Below are positions 8,194 to 16,089 of a stretch of 58,376 nt of DNA, piece by piece. The notes beneath the pieces were generated by a model that was given only the letters and a program-made list of their open reading frames with translations, was not told the DNA's origin and did no database searches. Positions within the stretch are counted from its first letter, which is position 1; each line of letters starts with the position of its first letter. Both the position numbers and the translations under genes were made by a program. Source of the stretch: an uncultured Pelagibacteraceae bacterium (GTDB taxonomy: Bacteria; Pseudomonadota; Alphaproteobacteria; Pelagibacterales; Pelagibacteraceae); assembly GCA_902569725.1 (NCBI GenBank), contig CACFVG010000004.1, positions 1 to 58,376 on the forward strand, given 5' to 3'.

Positions 8194-9125
8194 TTTAAAA
8201 TAATTTTTTCCAAAACTTTATCTGTAGATAGTTTTGCTAAATCATTAACTTGAATTGCTTTAAAGTTCTCTCTTTCAATACTTACTTTGTAAGCTGTTGT
8301 ATGGGATCCAAATAAAGTTAAGCCTTTGGCTCCTAAGTGTGCTGCCATATGTGCAGGACCTGTGTCATTTGCAATAACAAATGCACTATCTTTAATTAAT
8401 GAAGAAAGTTGAGAAATATCTAAAGCTTTTCCATTATCTAGAACACATAATGCATTGATATCTTTTGATTCATTAATTTCATCTGGACCTGGAGCCACTA
8501 TAATTTTGTAATGGTCATTATATTGCTTTTTTATTTTTTCAATTAATTCATTATAATGGGGCCACTTTTTTTGTGTAAGGTGTGGTGAACAAAATGGGAA
8601 TAAAACAATATATTTTTCTAATTTATAATCTGATTTTATTTTAGATATATCTGTACAACTCCAAGAAAAGTCAGGAAGCATTGTGTGTTTAATGTTTAAA
8701 CCTGAAGTCTGTAATTGGTGGTTAAATCTCTCCAGAACAGATTTTTTATCAAATTCTTCTTTTATTTGATCTTTGGGAAGTGTTGTTTCCGATGAAGACC
8801 ATATATTAAAATTCGAATTTGGGAATAGAATTTTTTTGTAAAAATTTGTTCTTGAGGAATTTTGTAAATCGTAAACCTTAGATATTTTTAGTTTTTTTAT
8901 TTCTCTCATCAAAAAATAAAGATAGATTAAATTAAACCTGGATAATCTCTTGTCTAATATTACATCTGTCAAATGGGGATTTTTTTTAAATAAATCAAAG
9001 TATGGCTTTGTAGTTAACAAGTATATTTGATCGTTATTATGATTTTCAGATATATCTTGAATTGCGCCACAAGCTTGGGCTATATCTCCTAAAGAACCGT
9101 GTTTTATGATTAAAATATTAGACAT
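8190..9125 (-). CDS. Glycosyltransferase family 9 (heptosyltransferase-like)
   Basis: A 311-residue GT-B protein. The N-terminus reads MSNILIIKHGSLGDIAQA, the standard GT9 opening, and the donor site has FVIANDTGPAHMAAHLGAKGLTLFG near residues 253-275. IVLFPFCSPHLTQKKWP matches the strand-loop that holds the sugar nucleotide. The family adds heptose or related sugars to the lipopolysaccharide inner core. It is divergent from a DUF6165-like gene 32 bp away, which I associate with LPS loci. The exact sugar is unknown. Confidence 0.87.
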   Translation of the reverse strand: MSNILIIKHGSLGDIAQACGAIQDISENHNNDQIYLLTTKPYFDLFKKNPHLTDVILDKRLSRFNLIYLYFLMREIKKLKISKVYDLQNSSRTNFYKKILFPNSNFNIWSSSETTLPKDQIKEEFDKKSVLERFNHQLQTSGLNIKHTMLPDFSWSCTDISKIKSDYKLEKYIVLFPFCSPHLTQKKWPHYNELIEKIKKQYNDHYKIIVAPGPDEINESKDINALCVLDNGKALDISQLSSLIKDSAFVIANDTGPAHMAAHLGAKGLTLFGSHTTAYKVSIERENFKAIQVNDLAKLSTDKVLEKIILN

Positions 9126-9157
9126 ATTTTTAACACCTTAACACACTATAAAATTTT

Positions 9158-9547
9158 ATGAATAAAATTCTAGTTGAAGTATCAGTAGGTGAGCTTTTAG
9201 ATAAGATTTCTATTTTAGAAATCAAGCAAGAAAAAATTAAAAATACTGAAAGTCTCAAATTTATTAAAGATGAATATAATATTCTAAAAGAAGAATTAGA
9301 TAAAAATATAAAAAATGATGAAAATTTAAAAAATCTTTTTAATTCACTAAAAGAAATTAATTCTAAACTCTGGCTTATTGAAGATGATAAAAGAATGTGT
9401 GAAAAAAATAAAGATTTTGGAGAAAATTTTATTAAACTCTCAAGAGATATTCATTTTTTAAATGATAAGAGGGCAAAAATTAAACTAGAAATAAATAACC
9501 ACACTGGTTCAAAAATTAAAGAAATTAAAGAATATACTAGTTATTGA
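9158..9547 (+). CDS. DUF6165-like coiled-coil protein
   Basis: A 129-residue soluble, mostly helical and highly charged protein. The N-terminal ILVEVSVGELLDKISILEIKQEKI resembles the DUF6165 family, small proteins often found among LPS and capsule glycosyltransferases. Heptad-like spacing over residues 25-110 suggests a coiled coil. Function is not established. Its position next to the GT9 gene supports a link to surface-polysaccharide assembly. The end overlaps the convergent permease gene by seven bases. Confidence 0.65.
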   Translation: MNKILVEVSVGELLDKISILEIKQEKIKNTESLKFIKDEYNILKEELDKNIKNDENLKNLFNSLKEINSKLWLIEDDKRMCEKNKDFGENFIKLSRDIHFLNDKRAKIKLEINNHTGSKIKEIKEYTSY

Positions 9548-10215
9548 TATCTATATTTTTTTTCTAAATATTTTATTAAGTTGTGAACTAAAAAAGTAAT
9601 AAATAAATAAATACTTCCTGCTATTATAAAAACCTCCACTGGTCTAAAGGTTGTAGAAATAATAAATTTTGCGACTCCAGTTATATCCATTAGTGTTACA
9701 GTGCTTGCAAGAGATGTTCCTTTTAACATTAATATTATTTCATTACCATAAGCAGGCAAAGACTGCTTAATTGCTATTGGAATTTGAATTTTGGTAAAAA
9801 TAAATACTTTATTTAATCCTAAACTTCTGCCAGCTTCAATAACACCTGGTTTTATTGTTTCAAATGCTGATCTTAATATCTCCGAAGTATACGCTCCAGT
9901 ATTTAATGAAAATGCTATGATTGCACACCAATAAGGTTCTTTTAAAATGGTCCATAAAAAAGTTGTTCTTAAGTATTCTATCTGTCCAAGGCCAAAATAA
10001 ATAATAAATATCTGAACTAAAAGTGGTGTTCCTCGAAACAAGTATGAATATCCATATGCAAATCCACTTACTAGTTTATTTTTATTTAACCTTAGAATTG
10101 CAAAAAATAATCCTAAAATTAATCCAAAAAATAATGATGCTGATAAAAGTTTTAAAGTTATCAGTGTTGCACCTAATAATTTTGGGAAACTTGTTATTAT
10201 TAATTCTAAATCCAT
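9541..10215 (-). CDS. Polar amino-acid ABC transporter permease (HisM/ArtM type)
   Basis: A 224-residue inner-membrane permease with about five helices. The cytoplasmic EAA loop reads EAGRSLGLNKVFIFTKIQIP, the docking site for the ATPase, and the N-terminal YLFRGTPLLVQIF matches HisM/GlnP-type subunits. I chose ATG at 10215, which overlaps the TGA of the partner permease by one base, over a TTG three bases upstream. It pairs with the adjacent permease as a heterodimer. Substrate probably is a basic or polar amino acid. No ATP-binding gene follows; the next gene is convergent. Confidence 0.9.
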   Translation of the reverse strand: MDLELIITSFPKLLGATLITLKLLSASLFFGLILGLFFAILRLNKNKLVSGFAYGYSYLFRGTPLLVQIFIIYFGLGQIEYLRTTFLWTILKEPYWCAIIAFSLNTGAYTSEILRSAFETIKPGVIEAGRSLGLNKVFIFTKIQIPIAIKQSLPAYGNEIILMLKGTSLASTVTLMDITGVAKFIISTTFRPVEVFIIAGSIYLFITFLVHNLIKYLEKKYRYQ

Positions 10216-10907
10216 CAATAGCCTCTACTATAGTTTTTTTCTAATCTATTAATTAATTTCATACTCAAGAAAGTAAGTATTAAATACAAAAGTGCTGCAA
10301 ATGAATAAAAGAAAAGCGGATCTCTGGTTGATCCGGCCGCTATATAAGACTGTCTCATAATTTCAACTAATCCAGTAACTGAAATTAAAGAAGTATCTTT
10401 TAAAGTTATTTGCCAAACATTACTTAGGTTGGGTATTGCCAGTCTTAACATTTGAGGCATAATTACTTTGAAAAAATATATATATTTTTTTAAACCTAGA
10501 ACATGGCAAGCTTCGAACTGGCCTTTATCTATTGATTGAATTGCTCCTCTAAAAACTTCTGTAGAATAAGCGCCAGAAATAATTCCAATTGAAGTAGCAC
10601 CTGTAATAAATGCATTTATTTCGATATAATCATAATAACCAAAAATCTGTGCAACATACATTATTGCACCACTTCCACCAAAAAAGAAAAGGTATATAAC
10701 TAAAAGCTCAGGTACCCCTCTAACAACTGTAGTGTAAGAATTAGCAATTAAATTTAAAATTTTATATTTAGAAAGTTTTAAAGGTGTAAAAATTAATGCA
10801 AATAAAAAACCAATCAGCATTGCTGTAATTGCAACAGCAATTGTCATGAGTGCAGCTACAAAAAGCTCATCACCCCAACCGTTATCTCCAAATGATATTA
10901 AGTCCAT
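10215..10907 (-). CDS. Polar amino-acid ABC transporter permease (HisQ/ArtQ type)
   Basis: A 230-residue permease partner of the preceding entry. It shows YTTVVRGVPELLVIYLFFFG and the EAA loop EACHVLGLKKYIYFFKVIMPQ. FRGAIQSIDKGQFEA is characteristic of HisQ/HisM-family permeases. The gene is first of the permease pair, separated from the binding-protein gene by a perfect 11-bp hairpin that probably lowers permease expression relative to the binding protein. Confidence 0.9.
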   Translation of the reverse strand: MDLISFGDNGWGDELFVAALMTIAVAITAMLIGFLFALIFTPLKLSKYKILNLIANSYTTVVRGVPELLVIYLFFFGGSGAIMYVAQIFGYYDYIEINAFITGATSIGIISGAYSTEVFRGAIQSIDKGQFEACHVLGLKKYIYFFKVIMPQMLRLAIPNLSNVWQITLKDTSLISVTGLVEIMRQSYIAAGSTRDPLFFYSFAALLYLILTFLSMKLINRLEKNYSRGY

Positions 10908-10910
10908 AGT

Positions 10911-10938
10911 AAAAGGCGGTTAAAATAAACCGCCTTTT
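10911..10938 (-). terminator. Hairpin between binding-protein and permease genes (attenuating terminator)
   Basis: AAAAGGCGGTT (10911-10921) and AACCGCCTTTT (10928-10938) are perfect 11-bp inverted copies around a 6-base loop. Read on the minus strand, the stem ends in TTTT just before the permease start. It sits after the binding-protein stop (10950) and before the HisQ-like start (10907), the usual place for a partial terminator that gives excess binding protein. Confidence 0.8.
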
Positions 10939-10949
10939 AAATTTTAAAT

Positions 10950-11813
10950 TTACATTGATGCGTCAAAGCCAAACCACTTAATAGCAAGTTCGCTAATTTT
11001 TCCTGTGCTTCTTGCTTGATCTATAGCTTTATTGAAATCTTTAAGTAGTTGAGCGTCTCTTTTCCCAAGAGCAGAGTCTGAACCAAATTGTGCCTCTTGT
11101 CTTAAACCAACACCTACTCCGTTTCCAAAGTGTCCACCAGAGAAAGTTGGTCCAACTAACACAACAGCTTTTCCAGATTTTTCAGCATAATCAGTAAATG
11201 CTACTGCTGCAGCTAATGCTGCATCACATCTACCTGCTGATAGATCTAGGTTAACTTCATCTTGAGTTTTGTAAGTTCTAACATCAACTGATCCTACATC
11301 ACCTGACTCTAAAAAGTTTTGGTGAATAGTTCCAGTTTGTGTACAAACAGTTTTGCCAGCTAAAGCTCCTGTAATTGTTTTAAGAGCAGCCTTAACATCT
11401 TTACCACCTAAAGATAAATTTATACCTTCAGGAGTAGACATTCCTTCAAGGTCAGAACCTTTCATTACCGCAAGAGATGCAACTTCATCAGCATAACCTT
11501 GAGAAAAAGTTATTACTTTTTTTCTTTCATCAGTAATAGACATACCCGCCATAATAGCATCGTATTTTCTCATTCTTAATGCTGGAATCATTCCATCCCA
11601 ATCTTGTGCTACAATTTTGCAATCTCTTTGCATATAAATACAAAGCCAGTTTGCAAGATCAACTTCAAATCCAATTAGTTTTCCATCTTCAGATGAATCA
11701 TTCCACGGAGGGTATGCGCCCTCTGTTGCAATTCTAATAGTATCCGCTGATAGAGTTGAACAAAAAAGAAATATTGAAGCAAAAACGCTTAATATAATTT
11801 TTTTCAATTTCAT
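10950..11813 (-). CDS. Polar amino-acid ABC transporter, periplasmic binding protein
   Basis: A 287-residue protein with a signal peptide cut after about residue 23 (CSTLSA|DTIRIA). The mature part begins IRIATEGAYPPWND and continues GFEVDLANWLC, WDGMIPALRMRKYDAIMAGMSIT, the signature of the family 3 (HisJ/LAO/FliY-like) solute-binding proteins. Acidic ligand contacts at residues around E49 and D56 resemble binders of basic amino acids or opines, but the ligand cannot be fixed. It is first in its operon and followed by a hairpin; a 70-bp upstream gap from speD-speE may hold its own promoter. Confidence 0.9.
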   Translation of the reverse strand: MKLKKIILSVFASIFLFCSTLSADTIRIATEGAYPPWNDSSEDGKLIGFEVDLANWLCIYMQRDCKIVAQDWDGMIPALRMRKYDAIMAGMSITDERKKVITFSQGYADEVASLAVMKGSDLEGMSTPEGINLSLGGKDVKAALKTITGALAGKTVCTQTGTIHQNFLESGDVGSVDVRTYKTQDEVNLDLSAGRCDAALAAAVAFTDYAEKSGKAVVLVGPTFSGGHFGNGVGVGLRQEAQFGSDSALGKRDAQLLKDFNKAIDQARSTGKISELAIKWFGFDASM

Positions 11814-11883
11814 TATTTACCCCTATAATTAATATTAATTAAAACACATTATTCCACAAAATCTAAGATTTAAAAAGATAAAA

Positions 11884-12924
11884 TTAGTGGTTAATTGATG
11901 AGTAAAAATTCCAAGAACTATCGAAGCTTGGGATATATACTCTATCCAAGGTAGCATTACCAAAATTTTTGTTAAAAACATCTAGCCAATTATCTACTTG
12001 TTTTGGTTTTTTATCTTGGCTTCCAACTTGAGCTGTTATTACCCCATCAGGCTTAAGAATTCTTACTAACGAATTCATATTTTTTGCTGCAAGATCTATG
12101 CAAAACTGATCATCATTTAAATCAATAAATATCTTATCATAACTATCATCTTCAACTTTTTTTATACTTTCAAAAGCATCTCCCCAGACACATTTAACAG
12201 AATTCTTTTCAGTAGCATTTTTACCAATGGATCCGATATGTTTTTTGCAAACTTCAACCACTTCAGGATCTAATTCATACCAATCAATAAATCCAAATCC
12301 TTTTGCTATACACTCTCTTGCAACTCCGCCGTCTCCTCCTCCAATAATTGCTGCTCTATCCTTGCTTTTATTTAATTTCATTGCAGAATTTACAAATGTT
12401 CCACTGTATAAATGTTCATCACTCTCAGCGACTTGTAAATCGCCATCTATAAATAAGGATTTTCCATATTCTACTAAATCTAATATTTCAATATGTTGAC
12501 CTACTTTTGATTTAAAATCTTCAAGAACATCTTTTACTAAATAATTTTTTTTTAATCCTTTTGTGCTGGTATTATCGTAATAAAAAGAAATTGTATCTCT
12601 GTTTAATTCTTTTTTGATAATTCTTTTATGTTCAATTTCTTTTTTTATAACATCTAGAGCAATAGATGGTGCAACTGTTCCACAAGTATAAAAATCAAAA
12701 CTAATTATTCCTTTTTCGGGATATGTATGAAAACTTATATGACTTTCTGCCAACAGAGCTACTAGAGTTAAGCCTTGAGGTTCAAATTTATATTTTGCTA
12801 TATTTAAAACTGTTACTTTTGCTTTTTCTGCAATTTTATGAACTAGGCTTTCGAAGAAAGATGCATCGTATTCTTTCTTTGTACCAATTATATCTAGAGT
12901 AACATGCTCCCCTACTTTAATCAT
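11884..12924 (-). CDS. speD-speE: S-adenosylmethionine decarboxylase - spermidine synthase fusion
   Basis: A 346-residue fusion. Residues 1-115 are a prokaryotic AdoMet decarboxylase proenzyme: self-cleavage would occur between E60 and S61 in LLAESHISFHTYPE to create the pyruvoyl group, with H66 and C81 at the expected processing and catalytic positions. Residues 130-346 are an aminopropyltransferase with GGGDGGVARE at 195-204 binding decarboxylated AdoMet. The usual YHE and DSTDP motifs are replaced by LYSG and IDLNDD, so acceptor specificity may differ from classic spermidine synthase. Such fusions are known in several bacteria including Candidatus Pelagibacter. The product pair is a triamine plus methylthioadenosine, which the upstream genes can recycle. 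It is last in the mtnP-to-speDE run, 25 bp after the aldolase gene. Confidence 0.93.
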   Translation of the reverse strand: MIKVGEHVTLDIIGTKKEYDASFFESLVHKIAEKAKVTVLNIAKYKFEPQGLTLVALLAESHISFHTYPEKGIISFDFYTCGTVAPSIALDVIKKEIEHKRIIKKELNRDTISFYYDNTSTKGLKKNYLVKDVLEDFKSKVGQHIEILDLVEYGKSLFIDGDLQVAESDEHLYSGTFVNSAMKLNKSKDRAAIIGGGDGGVARECIAKGFGFIDWYELDPEVVEVCKKHIGSIGKNATEKNSVKCVWGDAFESIKKVEDDSYDKIFIDLNDDQFCIDLAAKNMNSLVRILKPDGVITAQVGSQDKKPKQVDNWLDVFNKNFGNATLDRVYIPSFDSSWNFYSSINH

Positions 12925-12949
12925 ATTTACCTCTACAAATTATAAAAAA

Positions 12950-13615
12950 TTAACCCTTTTTATAATGAATTATCTTATCTAAAATCTTACTCATCTCAGT
13001 AGATGAAAGAATCTTAGGCTTCCCTAACTTTAATGCAATTATGTATTGATGACAAATATTTTCTATCTCTTGTGCTAATTCAAAAGCTTGTTTTAAAGTT
13101 CCACCGATTGTTAACTGTCCATGGTTTGACATTAGGCAACCTTTTCTCTTTTCTAAAGCTTTAATAATATTAATTGATAAATCTGGTGTACCAAAGGTTG
13201 CATATTCGGCACATTTAATATCGTCTCCGCCAGCTAGAGCGACCATATAATGAAAGGCAGGAATTGATTTACCATGAGTTGAAACTGCAGTGGCATGGGG
13301 AGAATGAGCATGAACTATTGCTTTTGCTTCTCTTTTTTTAATATAAACATCTTGATGAAAACGCCATTCAGAAGATGGATTTAATCCAGAATTAAACATT
13401 TTTAGATTGTTATATTTTTCATCTAAAGCAAGAAAAACAATATCCTCTGGTTTAAGAGTTTCATATTTAATTCCAGAAGGTGTAAGAAGAAATCCTTCAA
13501 CGTCATTTTCTATTACTCTTATAGACAGATTGCCTGATCTAAGAGGAGATAAATTTGTAGTATTCAACATAAGTGCAAATTTTATTATGTCTTCTCTTTC
13601 TTTAATATTTTTCAT
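12950..13615 (-). CDS. FucA-type class II aldolase, probable 5-methylthioribulose-1-phosphate aldolase
   Basis: A 221-residue zinc aldolase. E83 (in PSSEWRFHQ) and histidines H102, H104, H165 match E. coli FucA E73, H92, H94, H155 at a constant offset of ten, and AFHYMVALAGG and YATFGTPDLS also resemble FucA. MtnB dehydratases space their third zinc histidine further away (about 78 residues in human APIP as I recall it, against 61 here), so aldol cleavage is favoured over dehydration. The start overlaps mtnA in an ATGA. With MtnP and MtnA it would complete the DHAP shunt: 5-methylthioribulose-1-phosphate to DHAP plus 2-(methylthio)acetaldehyde. No mtnC, mtnD or mtnK is seen nearby. True fuculose or ribulose phosphate activity remains possible. 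Confidence 0.8.
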   Translation of the reverse strand: MKNIKEREDIIKFALMLNTTNLSPLRSGNLSIRVIENDVEGFLLTPSGIKYETLKPEDIVFLALDEKYNNLKMFNSGLNPSSEWRFHQDVYIKKREAKAIVHAHSPHATAVSTHGKSIPAFHYMVALAGGDDIKCAEYATFGTPDLSINIIKALEKRKGCLMSNHGQLTIGGTLKQAFELAQEIENICHQYIIALKLGKPKILSSTEMSKILDKIIHYKKG

Positions 13616-14682
13616 TTAAATAAATCCTTTAATCCTTTTTCTGATGCTTCACATACACCTTTTTCAGTAATTAATCCTGTTACGTATTTAGCAGGGGTTA
13701 CATCAAAGGCTAAATTCATTGATTTACTTTTTTTTGGATATATTTGTAATTTTTTGACTTTTCCATTTTCATCCAAGCCCTCTATGTGGGATAATTCTTC
13801 TGCGTTCCTCTCTTCTATTGGTATATCTTTATAATTTTTTATATCCCAATCAATTGTAGAACTTGGTAATGCTACATAAAAAGGAACATTATTATCTTTT
13901 GCCGCTAATGCTTTAAGGTAAGTTCCAATTTTATTGCAAACATCTCCGTTAGCTAAAGTTCTATCTGTCCCAACGATGCACATATCAACCTGTCCTCTTT
14001 GCATTAAAATACCTCCAGTATTATCTGCAATAATAGTATTAGATACATTTTCTTCATTTAATTCGTAAGAAGTTAAATTAGCTCCCTGGTTTCTTGGTCT
14101 TGTTTCATCTGCCCATACATGAACTGGTATTCCTTTTTTATGTGCATAATAAATTGGAGAAGTTGCAGTACCCCAATTAATTGTTGCAAGCCAACCAGCA
14201 TTACAATGAGTTAAAATATTTACTGTATCTTTTTTTTTATTATAAATTTCTTCAATTATTTTAAGACCATTTAGTCCAATATTTTCACAAAACTTTACAT
14301 CCTCTTCACAAATTTCTTTTGCTTCATTTAATGCTATTTCTAAAATTTTATCACTATTAACACCTGATAATTTATCTATCATTCTATCAACTGCCCACTT
14401 CAAATTTATTGCTGTTGGTCTTGAATTAATCAAATCTTCTGCAGATTTTTTTAAAAAAGATTGATCATTATTTTCTATAATGGCTAAAACCAATCCATAA
14501 GCAGCAGTGGCGCCAATCAAAGGAGCTCCTCTAACTTCCATAGTTTTTATAGCATTAATCGCATCTTTTACTGTTTTAAGATCTTTAATTATAAATTGAT
14601 GTGGAAGTTTTGTTTGATCAATAATTTTTACAACATTATTTTCAAACCAAATTGTACGATATTCTTTACCTTCAATTTTCAT
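13612..14682 (-). CDS. mtnA: S-methyl-5-thioribose-1-phosphate isomerase
   Basis: A 356-residue member of the eIF2B-like isomerase family, converting 5-methylthioribose-1-phosphate to the ribulose form. Seen motifs are MEVRGAPLIGATAAYGL near residue 48, the catalytic cysteine in LTHCNAGWLAT near residue 160 and the catalytic aspartate in CIVGTDRTLANGDVCNKIGTY near residue 245. The length fits the family. It overlaps both neighbours by four bases (ATGA at each end), showing strict translational coupling with the GFA-family gene and the aldolase. This supports one pathway for methylthioadenosine. Confidence 0.95.
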   Translation of the reverse strand: MKIEGKEYRTIWFENNVVKIIDQTKLPHQFIIKDLKTVKDAINAIKTMEVRGAPLIGATAAYGLVLAIIENNDQSFLKKSAEDLINSRPTAINLKWAVDRMIDKLSGVNSDKILEIALNEAKEICEEDVKFCENIGLNGLKIIEEIYNKKKDTVNILTHCNAGWLATINWGTATSPIYYAHKKGIPVHVWADETRPRNQGANLTSYELNEENVSNTIIADNTGGILMQRGQVDMCIVGTDRTLANGDVCNKIGTYLKALAAKDNNVPFYVALPSSTIDWDIKNYKDIPIEERNAEELSHIEGLDENGKVKKLQIYPKKSKSMNLAFDVTPAKYVTGLITEKGVCEASEKGLKDLFK

Positions 14683-15155
14683 TTTTTAGTTTTTAAATAT
14701 TCTTTATACCTTTTAAGACTTTCTTCAGGCCACGTTTTTTCTGCATCATACATTAATTCAAAACAATTTTGATTTTTTTCTAAATTTAACCAAGGATCTT
14801 TATCTTTAATAAATATATGTGCTTGAGGTGGAAACATATTTGCATCTTCTAAAGTTTTTGTTCTTACAGTTAATCTTCCTATAGCTGTGTCATAATCAGC
14901 ATAAACAAAGACACCACAACTATTACAGAAAAAAACTTTGCATGGCTTTCCACTCCCTGCTGTAAGTTTAGCTGATGACATTTTACCTTTAATTAAAAAA
15001 AATGAATTATCTAAAATGCTTGTATTAACTACATAAGATGAACCAGTTAATACTTTGCAGTCTTTACAATGACATGCTTGTGTAAAAAGAGGTTTTTCAA
15101 TAATTTTATATTTTACTTCGCCACAAACGCACTTTCCTTTTAATTCATACTTCAT
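14679..15155 (-). CDS. GFA-family (glutathione-dependent formaldehyde-activating-like) zinc protein
   Basis: A 158-residue protein with the GFA/CENP-V fold signature: CVCGEVKYKI at residues 9-18, ACHCKDCKVLTGSSY near 28-42, and FFCNSCGVFVYAD near 86-98, giving the seven or so zinc-binding cysteines. Characterised Gfa binds glutathione and speeds S-hydroxymethylglutathione formation, but most family members are uncharacterised. The position, coupled by ATGA to mtnA and inside the methylthioadenosine operon, suggests a role with a thiol or aldehyde made by the pathway, for instance the methylthioacetaldehyde released by the aldolase. That role is inference. Confidence 0.85.
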   Translation of the reverse strand: MKYELKGKCVCGEVKYKIIEKPLFTQACHCKDCKVLTGSSYVVNTSILDNSFFLIKGKMSSAKLTAGSGKPCKVFFCNSCGVFVYADYDTAIGRLTVRTKTLEDANMFPPQAHIFIKDKDPWLNLEKNQNCFELMYDAEKTWPEESLKRYKEYLKTKK

Positions 15156-15162
15156 ATTAAAA

Positions 15163-16089
15163 TTAAATTTTTGATTCTATAAAATCTAAAATTGTTGGAT
15201 TATAATATTGAAAACAATCTCCTAAAGCCATCAGATGTGCATTTTGAATATTTTCTTCCCATCTATTTCCATTATTTATTCCAATTCTTCTACAATTTTT
15301 GTTATTAATTTTATAGTCATCGCTAATTACTATTCTTTTTACTCCTGGAATTTTTTCTATCCAGTCAGACAACAATCCATCATAAGGATCTTTGGGATGA
15401 GTAAAAACTAAAACAGGAAGATTTTTTGCCTTACTAATATCTTTAATTTGATTTTCTCTTAAAAATGCTGGTCCAGGCCTTTTCTTTTTAAAATTTTCTA
15501 AAGCTTTTTCTATACCAACTTTTTTAACTTTATATTTTTTGGACAATTTTCCATAACAAGCATGGTGGGTAGAAATTCCCCCAGCAACCTTGCCAGGATA
15601 TTTTGAAATCAACATCATAGTTGCCCAACCTCCACAAGATTGTCCTGCCATAAAAATTTGATTATTTGGAATACCCAATTCTACAAATTTTTTAATTAAA
15701 TCTAAGTTAGCATTAACTCTTTTATCTAGTTTAGTTATTCCTTTATATGGAAAATCAAATTTATTTTTCCAAAGTCTTTTCCAATCATCACCACCTAAAT
15801 GATCTGTGCAAAAGTTATATACTAAAATCTCTTTACCTTTTACTTTTTCACCCGACAAAGAAGCAAAATTTCTAATATTATTTTTCCAAACACAATTTTT
15901 TGAAGGTTTATCATGATCATCTTGGCCATGATTAAAAATTACTAGAATTTTATTTTTTGGATCTTTTACCTCAAAACCAGTATCTAATTTCCATTCACCA
16001 CTTAGAAAACCACTTTTAAGCAATTTGTCTGCGTGTAAAGGGCTAGAAAATAAAAAAATAATTAGCAAATTAATTAAATATTTTTTCAT
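15163..16089 (-). CDS. Secreted alpha/beta hydrolase (dienelactone hydrolase-like)
   Basis: A 308-residue protein with a signal peptide (about residues 1-20, ending SSPLHA). The fold is suggested by VIFNHGQDDHD (oxyanion strand near residue 52), the nucleophile elbow GQSCGGW near residue 150, an acid candidate in TKHPKDPYDG-like FTHPKDPYDGLL, and a late histidine in QNAHLMALGD. Family members hydrolyse esters or lactones, here in the periplasm. Its substrate is unknown. It lies one base downstream of mtnP and eight bases upstream of the GFA gene, so it belongs to the same transcript although a link to methylthioadenosine use is not obvious. Confidence 0.78.
   Translation of the reverse strand: MKKYLINLLIIFLFSSPLHADKLLKSGFLSGEWKLDTGFEVKDPKNKILVIFNHGQDDHDKPSKNCVWKNNIRNFASLSGEKVKGKEILVYNFCTDHLGGDDWKRLWKNKFDFPYKGITKLDKRVNANLDLIKKFVELGIPNNQIFMAGQSCGGWATMMLISKYPGKVAGGISTHHACYGKLSKKYKVKKVGIEKALENFKKKRPGPAFLRENQIKDISKAKNLPVLVFTHPKDPYDGLLSDWIEKIPGVKRIVISDDYKINNKNCRRIGINNGNRWEENIQNAHLMALGDCFQYYNPTILDFIESKI

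Noticed and set aside
12950-13615. Methylthioribulose-1-phosphate dehydratase (MtnB)
   Set aside because: It has the right neighbours, but the histidine spacing and the SSEWRFH segment match FucA far better than MtnB/APIP, and mtnC and mtnD are missing.
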